The notes under the pieces: generated by a model
What the model was told of the DNA's origin: nothing
Database searches by the model: none
The model's input: only the letters and a program-made list of their open reading frames with translations
NCBI GenBank assembly: GCA_026988515.1
Contig: JALSLA010000081.1
Coordinates: 1-38,175 of the forward strand
From: Helicobacteraceae bacterium
Lineage (GTDB): Bacteria > Campylobacterota > Campylobacteria > Campylobacterales > Sulfurimonadaceae
Reading direction: 5' to 3'
DNA length: 38,175 nucleotides
Made by a program: the position numbers and the translations under genes
Shown here: positions 20,099 to 28,716 of the stretch, in pieces
Numbering within the stretch: position 1 is the stretch's first letter
Layout: the number at the start of each line of letters is the position of its first letter

Positions 20099-22063
20099 AT
20101 GGCACTGGTTGATCTACTCAATATCTCAAAGCATTATGAAGCACAAACCATTTTAAATGAGATCAACTTTCATGTTAATGAAGGAGAACGCATTGTTATT
20201 GTCGGTAAAAACGGTAGCGGTAAATCGACCATTATGAAAATTATAGACAATTCACTCGAACCTGACAGCGGTGAACGAATTTGCAGACAAAACCTTCACA
20301 TAAAGATGCTTGCACAGGTTCCAAAATTTGAGGAAGGTCATAGTGTCCGTGATGCCGTCGAAGCGGGTTTAGGTGAATTAAAATCGGCAAAACTGCGCTT
20401 CGATGCGCTCTCTGAGATGCTTATTGATGATTTTGAGAACAAAACACTTTTAGAGGAACATGCGACACTCTCTCACTATCTTGACCACCACAATGCATGG
20501 AATTTAGATGAAAAAATTGAGCGTGTGTTAGAATTTTTCCAACTTAAAATATATGAAAACCGATCGGTTCATCTGTTAAGCGGCGGCGAACAGCGGCGTG
20601 TCGCACTGGCATCACTGCTACTTCAAAAGCCGGACGTGCTTCTGCTTGACGAACCGACAAACCATCTTGACGTCTATATGGTCGAATTTTTAGAGGAGCT
20701 CATCTTAAAAGAGAAATTTACGCTTGTTTTTATTTCACACGACCGTTATTTTATTGACCAAATTGCCACCAAAACCGTAGAAATAGAAGACGCCAAACTA
20801 CGTGAATTCAAAGGGGGCTATTCCAATTACTTGACACAAAAAGCCGAACTTTTGCATGCCATGCAAAAAAAGCATGAAAACTTACTGCGTCTGCTTAAAG
20901 CCGAAAATGAATGGCTCGGCAAAAGTGTCCGTGCGCGTCTCAAACGAAACGAAGGGCGTAAAAAACGGGTCTTAGAGCTGCGTGAAGAGGCAAAAAATAA
21001 CCCGGCACGTATTAACAAAATTAAAATGGAGCTGCAACGCGAAGCAAAACATTTTAATCGCGACAAAAGCGTCAATAAACAAAAAATGCTCTTTGAAATT
21101 GAGAATCTCAGCATTACTCTGGGCGAAAAAGAGCTTATTCGCAACTTCTCTACACGTATCTTGCAACGTGATGTTATTGCCATTGTCGGTCCTAACGGCA
21201 GCGGTAAATCCACCCTGTTAAAAGCATTATTGGGACGGCTTAAGCCAACAAACGGTGTGATCAAACAGGGCGATTTCAGTATTGGCTATTTTGATCAGCA
21301 CCGTGAAATGCTGGATGACTCCAAAAACCTTATTGAAACCTTTTGTCCTATGGGCGGGGATCGTGTCGAAGTACAAGGAAAAAATTTACATGTATATGGT
21401 TACCTTAAAAATTTTCTCTTTCCACGAGAGTTTTTAGATAAAAAAATCGGCATATTAAGCGGCGGTGAAAAAAATCGTGTTGCCCTGGCCCTGCTCTTTA
21501 CCAAAAAGGTAGATTGTCTTATTTTAGATGAACCGACCAATGACTTGGATATTCCAACCATTAATATTTTAGAAGAGCAGCTGCAGCACTTTTCGGGTGC
21601 CGTCATTATGGTGAGTCACGACCGTTACTTTGTCGATAAAATTGCTAAAAAGCTTTTTATATTTCAAGGTGACGGCACCATCGAAGAGTCATTTCAGCAA
21701 TACAGCCAATATCTTGAAATTGAAAAAGAGCTCCGTGACGTCATTGCTATTGGGCAACACAGTAAACCTGCGACTACACATAAATCTTCAAACCGTACCG
21801 AAAAACAAAAACCTTTAAAGCTCTCCTTTAATGAAAAAAAACTGCTGGAGATACTGCCTCAAGAGATTGAACAACTCGAAATACAGATGCAAGAACTCAC
21901 CAACTGTCTGGCAGATCCGTCATGCTACGAAGAAAAGGGCATTACCGTTTTGGCGAAAGAGCTCAATGAAATCGAAGTATGTTACGAAAAAAAGGTCGAA
22001 GCACTTCTTGACATTGAAGAAAAGCTTGAACATATCGAAGCACAAAAAAGTGTGACCGCATAA
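20099..22063 (+). CDS. ABC-F family ATPase (Uup-like)
   Basis: 654 aa soluble protein with two ABC domains and no TM segments. NBD1: Walker A VGKNGSGKST (about 35-44), signature LSGGEQRRVALAS, Walker B LLLDEPTNHLD. A charged linker (about 250-310) follows. NBD2: VGPNGSGKST (about 360), LSGGEKNRVALAL, LILDEPTNDLD. A C-terminal coiled coil (about 575-650) resembles the DNA-binding tail of Uup. ABC-F proteins act on ribosomes or, for Uup, influence transposon excision and ribosome biogenesis. AAGG lies 5 nt before the ATG. Carries one TACATGTA copy (NLHVYG). The Uup versus other ABC-F choice rests on the C-terminal extension. Confidence 0.93.
   Translation: MALVDLLNISKHYEAQTILNEINFHVNEGERIVIVGKNGSGKSTIMKIIDNSLEPDSGERICRQNLHIKMLAQVPKFEEGHSVRDAVEAGLGELKSAKLRFDALSEMLIDDFENKTLLEEHATLSHYLDHHNAWNLDEKIERVLEFFQLKIYENRSVHLLSGGEQRRVALASLLLQKPDVLLLDEPTNHLDVYMVEFLEELILKEKFTLVFISHDRYFIDQIATKTVEIEDAKLREFKGGYSNYLTQKAELLHAMQKKHENLLRLLKAENEWLGKSVRARLKRNEGRKKRVLELREEAKNNPARINKIKMELQREAKHFNRDKSVNKQKMLFEIENLSITLGEKELIRNFSTRILQRDVIAIVGPNGSGKSTLLKALLGRLKPTNGVIKQGDFSIGYFDQHREMLDDSKNLIETFCPMGGDRVEVQGKNLHVYGYLKNFLFPREFLDKKIGILSGGEKNRVALALLFTKKVDCLILDEPTNDLDIPTINILEEQLQHFSGAVIMVSHDRYFVDKIAKKLFIFQGDGTIEESFQQYSQYLEIEKELRDVIAIGQHSKPATTHKSSNRTEKQKPLKLSFNEKKLLEILPQEIEQLEIQMQELTNCLADPSCYEEKGITVLAKELNEIEVCYEKKVEALLDIEEKLEHIEAQKSVTA
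21387..21394. repeat. Dispersed palindrome TACATGTA
   Basis: Intragenic copy (TTTACATGTATA) in the ABC-F gene, read in frame as Leu-His-Val. Confidence 0.8.
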
Positions 22064-22179
22064 TGGTTTACACCGTAACATTCTGAAAAAAACAAAGTAG
22101 TTAAAAAAATTATATTGTGTCATGCTTCAGATACGGTATGGTTCCGTATTACAAATCACCTATTAAGGATTCTTATATT

Positions 22180-22866
22180 ATGAAACTATTCCGAACACTT
22201 CTTCTTATGCTCACTTCCATTGCCACAGCTCTTTATGCCAATCCGACGCCCGACGCCAAAGTTATTATTGACAGAATGATTGTCGCTTACGGGGGAGATC
22301 ACAACATTCAAAAACTCAATGCATATGAGCAGTTTTGGAATATTGAGACCAAAACAACCGATACCAACGGTACCGATACGCGCATGGTCATGATGCCCAA
22401 CTCACTCTCTACGGAGCTTGTCTATCCCAACAAAACCGAAACGCGCATGCTGCACAATAACTACGGTACCAAAACGTTTGACAATCAAACGATTCAAGCA
22501 AAAGGTCCTATGCTTGATGCTATGAAACTCCAACTGATGCGCCTCTACACTCCCTTGGTGCTTCAAAAGAAACTATCGCATATCACTGCTTCTGAAGATG
22601 CCACGCACTATATATTAACGCTTCCGCAAGGCACAATTACTACCATCTACTTTGTCTCTAAAGAGAACTATCTCGTTGAGAAGGTTATTGGAAAACTTCA
22701 GATGGGCAATCAGGCAATGGAGTTTGTAACGCTCTATAAAGATTACCGACCCCTTCAAGGAGTTATGGTAGCGTATAAAGAGGTGAAGTATGCCGGCAGT
22801 ATCAATACGGCAATCATGCACCTCAAAAAGATGCACTTTTTAGCAGCACCTAAAATTCGGCACTAA
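22180..22866 (+). CDS. Secreted periplasmic protein, possibly LolA/LolB-like fold
   Basis: 228 aa from MKLFRTLLLMLTSIATALYANPTPD; the first about 20 residues are a clear Sec signal peptide with probable cleavage after ALYA. The track start at 22117 lacks this logic; AAGGA is about 10 nt before the ATG at 22180. The mature part opens with ARVIIDRMIVAYGG-like spacing, then alternating strands and ends AMEFVTLYKDYRPLQGVMVAYKEVKY, reminiscent of outer-membrane lipoprotein carrier-like proteins. I cannot assign a family with confidence. It stops 3 bp before the convergent 146-aa gene. Confidence 0.6.
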   Translation: MKLFRTLLLMLTSIATALYANPTPDAKVIIDRMIVAYGGDHNIQKLNAYEQFWNIETKTTDTNGTDTRMVMMPNSLSTELVYPNKTETRMLHNNYGTKTFDNQTIQAKGPMLDAMKLQLMRLYTPLVLQKKLSHITASEDATHYILTLPQGTITTIYFVSKENYLVEKVIGKLQMGNQAMEFVTLYKDYRPLQGVMVAYKEVKYAGSINTAIMHLKKMHFLAAPKIRH

Positions 22867-22869
22867 GCA

Positions 22870-23310
22870 CTACTTGAGTGCTTCTCTGCGACGAATAAGT
22901 ACCGAAAGACGCTCTAAGGCAAAGCGACGCTGAGCGCTAATGTATTCAGGGTATTTGTACCCTTTTGCCGTCATTACGGCATGCAGTTTTTGCAACGAAC
23001 TGTTGTGAATAGTACCATATTTTATTTTCATCTCTTCGGCAAACCGTAAAAAGAACATCAATAGTACCGCTTGGGCTTTCTCATCGGTTTTACCGGAGCG
23101 AATCACTTCAATGAACTCGTCGCCCATGGTCACAATATTATATTCACCCCACATATCCAGCTTCAAAGCATCTTCTTGAGCCATATAGCCCAAAATATTG
23201 AGATTTAACTCCAAAAACATCTTATTGGTTTTATCGCACACTAAATTGTGTTGCGCCAACCTTCGTTGATATTGGGCAATCTCTGCTTGTAACGGTTTAA
23301 AAAAACTCAT
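22870..23310 (-). CDS. Conserved-looking cytoplasmic protein of unknown function
   Basis: 146 aa, mostly alpha-helical, no TM or signal peptide. AAAGGA lies about 5 nt before the ATG at 23310, supporting expression. Segments such as DMWGEYNIVTMGDEFIEVIRSG and AVLLMFFLRFAEEMKIKYG look folded, and the C-terminus is basic (RRFALERLSVLIRRREALK). I do not recognise it. Convergent with the periplasmic protein gene. Confidence 0.6.
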   Translation of the reverse strand: MSFFKPLQAEIAQYQRRLAQHNLVCDKTNKMFLELNLNILGYMAQEDALKLDMWGEYNIVTMGDEFIEVIRSGKTDEKAQAVLLMFFLRFAEEMKIKYGTIHNSSLQKLHAVMTAKGYKYPEYISAQRRFALERLSVLIRRREALK

Positions 23311-23365
23311 CTGTTTCCTTTATAATATACACCGTATTATCACCTAAAATGCGTAAAAAAGAAGA

Positions 23366-23373
23366 TACATGTA
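23366..23373. repeat. Dispersed palindrome TACATGTA
   Basis: Copy (GATACATGTAAA) in the 99-bp gap between the 146-aa gene and the end of the MMPL gene. Confidence 0.75.
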
Positions 23374-23409
23374 AAATATATCTCCCCATTTTTAGTTTCT
23401 GTAAAGAAA

Positions 23410-25698
23410 CTATGTCAACAGACTTTTTTTACCGCCGTCGTAACGACTTAAAATAGCCGGAAGCATGAGCAGATCAACCAGTACCGCAATAACCAATGCA
23501 ATTGCCGTCACTATGCCAAAGTTGACATTGGGCAAAAAATCACTTAACACAAAGATCATGAATGCGCTGCTTAGCACTAGCGTAGTAAAAATAATAGCAC
23601 TGCCGGCATACTGCATGACATAGGTCAGTGATGCCTCAAAATCTTCACCGCGACGACGCGCTTCTCGATACTTGACCAAAAAATGAATCGTATCATCTAC
23701 CGCAACCCCTATAATAATTGCTCCCGAAATTGCAACACCGATGTCAATCGTAAGCCCCAGCCATCCCATAACTCCGACAACCAGAACAATAGGTAATATA
23801 TTGGGAATAATAAAAAGCGGAACCATCCGAATATTTCTAAAAATAAAAAGCATCATAATGGAGACGGCCGAAATGGCTAAAAGAATCGAGTTAATGAGTG
23901 TGGCAGTCACATCATGCTGCATATGGGCAAACATCACCGTCTGTCCGTTTACTTTAGCACTGTACGGTGTTGCAGCCCACCATGATTCGATCCATGAAAT
24001 CATCTCCAAATCGAGTGATGTATCGACCACATCCATCGCGGCAGAGAGACGTAAAAGCCGTTCATCCACATCCATCTTGTCATTAATCTCCATGCCCTGA
24101 GGCAATGAGAGCGAATAGAGTAGTAGATATTGCGCAATCAGGTTTTTATCATTAGGAATACTTTTAGAACCGTTAAGAACCTCATTAAACTTTTCAACCA
24201 CATCACTCAATGACGAAATATGTCGCATAGCAGGGTATGCGGCATCAAAGGCATCGTAAAACTGCTCAACCGTTTGCATAAACTTCGGCTCTTTAATGCC
24301 GTCTTTAACTTGAGAGTCAACAATAATTTCATAACTCATAGGCCCTGTCAGATTCTCTTGAACAAAATCGACTGTTTCACGAAACGGAACATGCTCGTCA
24401 AAATAGCGTACCGTATTGGAGTCAACTTTAACAAAAATCAGCCCTGATCCGATAACAAGAAAAAAAAGCGAACTCATAACAATGATTCTACGATCATGTT
24501 GCATAATAAAACGGCTGTAACGTCTTGCAAGCTTATGCTGTTCCTTGCTCTCTTTGTGCGATGTCGGTGTGATGTTAAGATTTAAAATGGCCAATACCGC
24601 CGGTACAAATAAAATGGTCAATACAAAAGCAAGCAGTGCGGCATTCGCTGTTGCAATACCTAATGTTTTAATGGGAATAACTGCTGAAATACCCAACGAC
24701 GCAAACCCCACCGCCGTCGTTACCGATGTTAAGAGTACCGGCAAAAAGTTTTTATGCAGACTGTAGTGAATCGCCTGAATATTCTCCATCCCTTTTTTAC
24801 GCCCGATCATGTAGATCCAAAACAGATGCATGGCATCGGCAATACCAATGGCAACAACAAAAACCGGCATATTTGCCGTAAAGTTATTCATTCTGTAACC
24901 TAAAAGCACCTGCACGGCAAGAACAATGAGAAACGTAAACACTACTACCGAAATACTCAGTAAAACCGCTGAAGGACGCTTGAAAATTATCCACAACAAA
25001 AGCATAGAGATTAAAAGTACCAACGGCGTAAAAGTTGCGGCATCATGTTCGCCCAAGGAGATGAACGACATATTTAAAATCGGTCCCCCACCCAAATAGA
25101 AACGATACCCGCTTTCGTGTTCCGTCTCCACAATGGCATTAACGGCAGCTTCAAGCTTTTTGGAAACTTCCGGATCATCACCCGCTTTAGGCGTCATACG
25201 TGCAACAATCATCGTTGTCTTCATATCCTCGCTCAGCAGATGCCCCATCACCATCTCTTCATTTTTAATAAGTGCCGCTTTCTTCTGCAAATCTGCCGCA
25301 CTTAACGCATCAATATCTTCAATAAAATCTTCAACAACAACATCATCTAAAAATTCGGGATCGGCATGAATGTATTGATAATTTGTTAGCGAATCTACCC
25401 GTGCAATGTACTTGGTCTCCCAGAGTTTTTGCGTAATACGGTCTATAACATGGAGTGCTTTGGGGTTTAAAATGCCGTTGTCATCTTTAAACATAATCAA
25501 GACGGCATCATCATTACCAAAAACCGCACGAAAGTCATCGTACTCTTTTAAAATAGGAGACTCCTCTCCAAACCAGATGCGATAACTTCCCTCAAACTCC
25601 AGATGTTTAAGTTGCGTGGCAAACATCAGCGTAATAAGAGGAATCATCACGGCAATTATCCAACGAAATCGTACAATAACATTGACAAAGGTATTCAT
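23410..25698 (-). CDS. MMPL/HAE3-type RND superfamily transporter
   Basis: 762 aa, shorter than AcrB-type pumps, with 2 x 6 TM topology and two smaller periplasmic domains, as in HAE3/MmpL-like proteins that move lipids or hydrophobic compounds. Proton-relay acids are visible in both halves: VAIGIADAMHLFWIY (about 283-297) and IIIGVAVDDTIHFLVKY (about 660-676). The first periplasmic domain begins FEGSYRIWFGEESPILKEYDDF, typical of this group. Third gene of an operon after a LolA-like protein and an outer-membrane barrel (17-bp gap), which suggests lipid transport across the periplasm. Confidence 0.9.
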   Translation of the reverse strand: MNTFVNVIVRFRWIIAVMIPLITLMFATQLKHLEFEGSYRIWFGEESPILKEYDDFRAVFGNDDAVLIMFKDDNGILNPKALHVIDRITQKLWETKYIARVDSLTNYQYIHADPEFLDDVVVEDFIEDIDALSAADLQKKAALIKNEEMVMGHLLSEDMKTTMIVARMTPKAGDDPEVSKKLEAAVNAIVETEHESGYRFYLGGGPILNMSFISLGEHDAATFTPLVLLISMLLLWIIFKRPSAVLLSISVVVFTFLIVLAVQVLLGYRMNNFTANMPVFVVAIGIADAMHLFWIYMIGRKKGMENIQAIHYSLHKNFLPVLLTSVTTAVGFASLGISAVIPIKTLGIATANAALLAFVLTILFVPAVLAILNLNITPTSHKESKEQHKLARRYSRFIMQHDRRIIVMSSLFFLVIGSGLIFVKVDSNTVRYFDEHVPFRETVDFVQENLTGPMSYEIIVDSQVKDGIKEPKFMQTVEQFYDAFDAAYPAMRHISSLSDVVEKFNEVLNGSKSIPNDKNLIAQYLLLYSLSLPQGMEINDKMDVDERLLRLSAAMDVVDTSLDLEMISWIESWWAATPYSAKVNGQTVMFAHMQHDVTATLINSILLAISAVSIMMLFIFRNIRMVPLFIIPNILPIVLVVGVMGWLGLTIDIGVAISGAIIIGVAVDDTIHFLVKYREARRRGEDFEASLTYVMQYAGSAIIFTTLVLSSAFMIFVLSDFLPNVNFGIVTAIALVIAVLVDLLMLPAILSRYDGGKKSLLT

Positions 25699-25715
25699 CT
25701 ATCTACTCCATTATA

Positions 25716-26945
25716 TTAAAAGTAATAACTTAGTTTCAAACCCAAACGTTCATGTGTTCCCAACAGTGCATATGCCGTTTGATACCGCGACGAAGGGTCA
25801 ATATAACGGTAATCAAGGTTGAGTCTGACGGCATCACCGAAACGGCTCTCATATTCAACATAATAGACCTTTTCATTATATGCCAAATCCCGTATTACTC
25901 CCCCGATCAAAGAGCTGTCATCGACATCATTAAAGGTGTAACGCACCCCTAAAAAAAGATCGTTTTGAAATGTTTCGTAAAGGTCAAGATCACTGAATTT
26001 ATCATTATCGAAAGTTCCGTAACGATAATATTCGCCAATCAGTCCGACATCTCCGGAAATCTCATCAAAAGTAAGCGTATACTCAAGCCCTGCTCCAATA
26101 TGGTAATAGTCTGAAATGTGTTTGTCCTCAATCACGTTGCTGTAGAGCAGTTCAAGCTTCAGCAGTGTTGCATCCACTACCATTGTGTTATAACTCATAA
26201 CTTTATTGACCAAATAAGCATGCTCTTGCAATACGGTACGACTGCCTTCTAAAGCAGAGTTTGGGAGAAAATAGCGCTGCGAATCATACCCGTTTTCAAA
26301 TATAACGGCACTGTCAAGCGGATATTCCCAATCAAACGACGTTACATAGCTCACATAGATACTCGGACGATACCGCGAACGCTCGCTCTGCAATACATCG
26401 TCATACGCTACAAACGGCGGAAAGAGGTAATATGCATACGGGTATGCCGCTACCTGATGGTTTTCTTCGTAGAGTTTTACCATAACTGACCATTCACTAT
26501 TGTCGCTGTAATAGGTATAAGCAACATTCCATGCACCCATTTTGTCGGTATCAAAAATATCACTGCGCAGATCAACGGGGTTAAAAACATCAACAATATT
26601 ACGCACTTCCAACGCACCCCAAAAACGGATATTGCGTCCGACAAAGAGCATACTGTCCCCACGTTCATAACTTGCATACAGCTCTTCGAGCCGCACAAAG
26701 GTTCGGTCATTGTCTCTCTTGTTAGAAAAGTCATCATAATCTTGCTGTGCATACCATGCCGTTTTGAATTGCCATGCGTCATCTTCATAGAAAAGTTCTA
26801 ACGATTCAAAGGCCGTCATATTGCTCTGATGCTTTGCATGGGGCAACTGCAAATATCGCTCTCCTTGAAGCCCGACATGCCCTGTTATCTCAATATCCGC
26901 AAAGACATTAACAAGCAGCAGCACAGACGTTATTACATATTTCAT
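25716..26945 (-). CDS. Outer-membrane beta-barrel protein
   Basis: 409 aa. N-terminal signal peptide (MKYVITSVLLLVNVFA, cleavage near residue 16-17). The mature part alternates short amphipathic strands rich in Tyr, Phe and Asp (for example AWNVAYTYYSDNSEWSVMVK and VRLNLDYRYIDPSSRYQ). It ends RLGLKLSYYF, with the terminal aromatic that marks BAM-inserted barrels. The layout recalls the DUF1302-like or alginate-export-like barrels encoded beside RND lipid transporters, but I cannot assign a family. Its ATG overlaps the LolA-like stop by 4 nt; it is 17 bp before the MMPL gene. Confidence 0.8.
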   Translation of the reverse strand: MKYVITSVLLLVNVFADIEITGHVGLQGERYLQLPHAKHQSNMTAFESLELFYEDDAWQFKTAWYAQQDYDDFSNKRDNDRTFVRLEELYASYERGDSMLFVGRNIRFWGALEVRNIVDVFNPVDLRSDIFDTDKMGAWNVAYTYYSDNSEWSVMVKLYEENHQVAAYPYAYYLFPPFVAYDDVLQSERSRYRPSIYVSYVTSFDWEYPLDSAVIFENGYDSQRYFLPNSALEGSRTVLQEHAYLVNKVMSYNTMVVDATLLKLELLYSNVIEDKHISDYYHIGAGLEYTLTFDEISGDVGLIGEYYRYGTFDNDKFSDLDLYETFQNDLFLGVRYTFNDVDDSSLIGGVIRDLAYNEKVYYVEYESRFGDAVRLNLDYRYIDPSSRYQTAYALLGTHERLGLKLSYYF

Positions 26946-27694
26946 CGCTTGAGAACACGCTTTTGAAAGTCTTTGTTACTCAAACCCGTTTTAATACGCT
27001 CATCATTCCAAATCAAGATGGTTTTTTTGTCATTTTGTACATTGCTCATAGTGATTTTTCCCATGCGCCAGATCCCTTTGATCTGCTTATAATCTTCAAA
27101 ACGTGCTGTTTTGAGCAGCTCTTTTTTACGGTCATAATAGGCTATCTTTAAAATTAGAAACGTCTCAGGGTCAATCCATGTACGCAGTTTGGTATAGCCT
27201 GAATATTTTGAAACGGGAATACTCTCACCCAAATAGACCTCTTTACCGTCTAATGTTCCTTTCTTAACCTCGCCTTCAGGATACCGGTATTTATCGACAT
27301 TAAAAGCACTCAAGTCTTCATAACTAAACTCACTGCCCATAAAGGCGCCTGACTTGTTTTTTGAAGCAATGCGTTTCACACGTTTTAGTGCCGGCAGATA
27401 GAGCCACTGGTCATCGTCTTTATTGACATGCTCATAATTGAGAAACTTGGTGCCTTTTACATCGGCGGGAGAGAGAAACTCCATCAGTGATTTATCACCT
27501 GTTTTGCCTTCAAGCACCTTCATTGCCATGAGACGTTCACGTTTTTGACCCGATGCATTGATAAGTGTCATACTCATCCGGGACTGGGCATCTTCAAAAC
27601 CGGCGGTGGCATCATCGCTTTTTTGTGCCAACTCTTTGTAGCTGATGGCATAAACAGAACTTAGAACGAGCATTAGCAGTAACACGAAACGCAT
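26942..27694 (-). CDS. Outer membrane lipoprotein-sorting (LolA-like, PF17131-type) protein
   Basis: 250 aa periplasmic protein. Signal peptide MRFVLLLMLVLSSVYA. The body matches the LolA-like family found beside HAE3 transporters: MKVLEGKTGDKSLMEFLSPADVKGTKFLNYEH, then DDQWLYLPALKRVKRIASKNKSGAFMGSEFSYEDL (about 100-135), then a late YKQIKGIWRMGKITM. The convex-barrel fold is thought to carry lipids. AGGAG with 6-nt spacing precedes the ATG. First gene of the three-gene operon, divergent from the TetR gene, with the operator between them. Not the housekeeping LolA. Confidence 0.88.
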   Translation of the reverse strand: MRFVLLLMLVLSSVYAISYKELAQKSDDATAGFEDAQSRMSMTLINASGQKRERLMAMKVLEGKTGDKSLMEFLSPADVKGTKFLNYEHVNKDDDQWLYLPALKRVKRIASKNKSGAFMGSEFSYEDLSAFNVDKYRYPEGEVKKGTLDGKEVYLGESIPVSKYSGYTKLRTWIDPETFLILKIAYYDRKKELLKTARFEDYKQIKGIWRMGKITMSNVQNDKKTILIWNDERIKTGLSNKDFQKRVLKR

Positions 27695-27704
27695 AGAAAA
27701 CTCC

Positions 27705-27712
27705 TACATGTA
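27705..27712. repeat. Dispersed palindrome TACATGTA
   Basis: Copy (CCTACATGTAAA) directly upstream of, and sharing bases with, the AGGAG ribosome binding site of the LolA-like gene. Confidence 0.75.
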
Positions 27713-27716
27713 AAAT

Positions 27717-27758
27717 ATGTTGACAATGTTAACATGTTTATGTGTACCTTGTCAACAT
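27717..27758. promoter_or_regulatory. Candidate TetR operator region (nested inverted repeats)
   Basis: Arms ATGTTGACAA (27717-27726) and TTGTCAACAT (27749-27758) are exact reverse complements separated by 22 bp. Inside lies the perfect palindrome ATGTTAACAT (27726-27735). Together 27717-27735 forms a 19-bp imperfect palindrome of a size usual for TetR dimers. It lies between the divergent LolA-like gene and the TetR gene and would cover both promoters, including TTGACA/TTGTCA -35-like boxes. Confidence 0.65.
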
Positions 27759-27770
27759 CAAGCTAAAATG

Positions 27771-27779
27771 TGGTATCAT
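27771..27779 (+). promoter_or_regulatory. Extended -10 (TGGTATCAT) directly before the TetR gene
   Basis: TATCAT ends 6 nt before the ATG at 27786, with no Shine-Dalgarno between. Suggests a leaderless tetR transcript starting just downstream of the operator. Confidence 0.5.
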
Positions 27780-27785
27780 TCTCTT

Positions 27786-28385
27786 ATGAAACAGGCATAT
27801 CATCACGGCAACTTAAAAGAGTCTCTTATTGAAACCGCATTGCAAATGGTAGTAGATGAAGGCATTAACAGCATTACATTGCGAGAACTTTCCAAGCGTT
27901 TGGGAACGTCACGTTCGGCAATTTATCGCCATTTTGACTCCAAAGACGCTTTGATGAAAGCCGTCATCAATGCCGGATTTGAAAAGCTAGATACATGTAT
28001 TACCCCTGTTTTAGAGAATTTTGACGATGATGTCGTCACCCGTTTTGAAAAAATGGGACGTGCCTATATTGACTTTGCCATTGACAATCCTGCCGTTTAT
28101 CGTATGATTTTCGGACATGAGCTTATGCAAGAACGCGAGGAGAGTTGTGATATTAATGATGCCGAACAGGCATGCGGATTTCATGCGCTTGTTGCCTTGA
28201 TTGTCGAAGGACAGGAGAAGGCGCTGTTTAAAAAAGAAGATCCTATTTTACAGGCTACCACGGTTTGGTCAATGATACACGGCCTCTCCAACTTACTCAT
28301 TGACGGACATGTCCACATAAAAGACAATTTTGACGTGCTCTTCGACATGGGTACGCAAACCCTCTTAAAAGGGCTCAAAGCTTAA
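27786..28385 (+). CDS. TetR/AcrR family transcriptional regulator
   Basis: 199 aa from MKQAYHHGNLKESLIETALQM. The track start at 27717 lies inside the operator, so the ATG at 27786 is preferred. The N-terminal helix-turn-helix is ITLRELSKRLGTSRSAIYRHFDSKDALMKAV (about 32-62), the standard TetR pattern ending YRHF-SKD-L. The C-terminal ligand domain (about 75-199) resembles the TetR_C group with VYRMIFGHELM and VWSMIHGLSNLLIDG. Probably represses the divergent LolA-like/barrel/MMPL operon and itself. Its stop overlaps the convergent Dabb gene stop by 4 nt. Carries one TACATGTA copy in a non-LHV frame. Confidence 0.93.
   Translation: MKQAYHHGNLKESLIETALQMVVDEGINSITLRELSKRLGTSRSAIYRHFDSKDALMKAVINAGFEKLDTCITPVLENFDDDVVTRFEKMGRAYIDFAIDNPAVYRMIFGHELMQEREESCDINDAEQACGFHALVALIVEGQEKALFKKEDPILQATTVWSMIHGLSNLLIDGHVHIKDNFDVLFDMGTQTLLKGLKA
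27992..27999. repeat. Dispersed palindrome TACATGTA
   Basis: Copy (ATACATGTAT) in the TetR gene. It is the only intragenic copy not read as Leu/Ile-His-Val; here it gives Asp-Thr-Cys-Ile. Confidence 0.75.
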
Positions 28386-28672
28386 CGCTCGTAGTCAACA
28401 ACCTTACTGCTTAGGGTTACTTTTTTAATAAAATCGACAACGTCAAGATGTGCCGGATGAGTCGCATAGGTCTGCAATCCGTCCAAAGAATCAAAGGTAG
28501 CATAGAGTGAAAGGTCCATCGCCCGCTCACTTCCATTACAGTCAATACCAACTTCCATAGTTTGCAACGGCTCTATTTTTTCTACCAACGCCTCCAGCAT
28601 AGCTTTGGTTTGCAACAAATGTGCCGCCTTGTTCTCCTCTTTAAATGCAAACATTACAATATGTACAATCAC
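28382..28672 (-). CDS. Dabb (stress-responsive A/B barrel) domain protein
   Basis: 96 aa from a GTG at 28672 (MIVHIVMFAFKEENKAAH), which has AAGGA five nt upstream. The track start at 28717 adds MLHVKNATISLKRIV, part of which is just the TACATGTA palindrome and a promoter-like region. The ferredoxin-like Dabb pattern is clear: HIVMFAFKEE at the start, then MEVGIDCNGSERAMDLSLYATFDSLDGLQTYATHPAHLDVVDFI. Such proteins are small dimeric barrels whose role in bacteria is mostly unknown. Convergent with TetR, overlapping it by 4 nt. Confidence 0.85.
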   Translation of the reverse strand: MIVHIVMFAFKEENKAAHLLQTKAMLEALVEKIEPLQTMEVGIDCNGSERAMDLSLYATFDSLDGLQTYATHPAHLDVVDFIKKVTLSSKVVDYER

Positions 28673-28691
28673 AACAATCCTTTTTAAAGAA

Positions 28692-28700
28692 ATTGTAGCA
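28692..28700 (-). promoter_or_regulatory. Extended -10 for the Dabb gene (TGCTACAAT)
   Basis: On the minus strand, 19 nt upstream of the GTG start at 28672, leaving room for a short leader with the AAGGA site. Confidence 0.5.
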
Positions 28701-28705
28701 TTTTT

Positions 28706-28713
28706 TACATGTA
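28706..28713. repeat. Dispersed palindrome TACATGTA
   Basis: Copy (TTTACATGTAAC) in the divergent 59-bp promoter region between the Dabb gene and the small membrane protein; followed at once by AACATGTT. Confidence 0.75.
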
Positions 28714-28716
28714 ACA

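Noticed and set aside
22131-22149. Hairpin ATACGG-TATGGTT-CCGTAT upstream of the periplasmic protein gene
   Set aside because: Six-bp stem without a T-run. It could be an operator or leader structure but nothing else supports it.
23394-23411. Hairpin AGTTTC-TGTAAA-GAAACT as a terminator of the MMPL gene
   Set aside because: Short A/T-rich stem that overlaps the stop codon, and no T-run follows on the minus strand.
28304-28313. GGACATGTCC palindrome in the TetR gene as part of the repeat family
   Set aside because: It shares only the ACATGT core; flanks differ from TACATGTA, and a six-base palindrome is common by chance.
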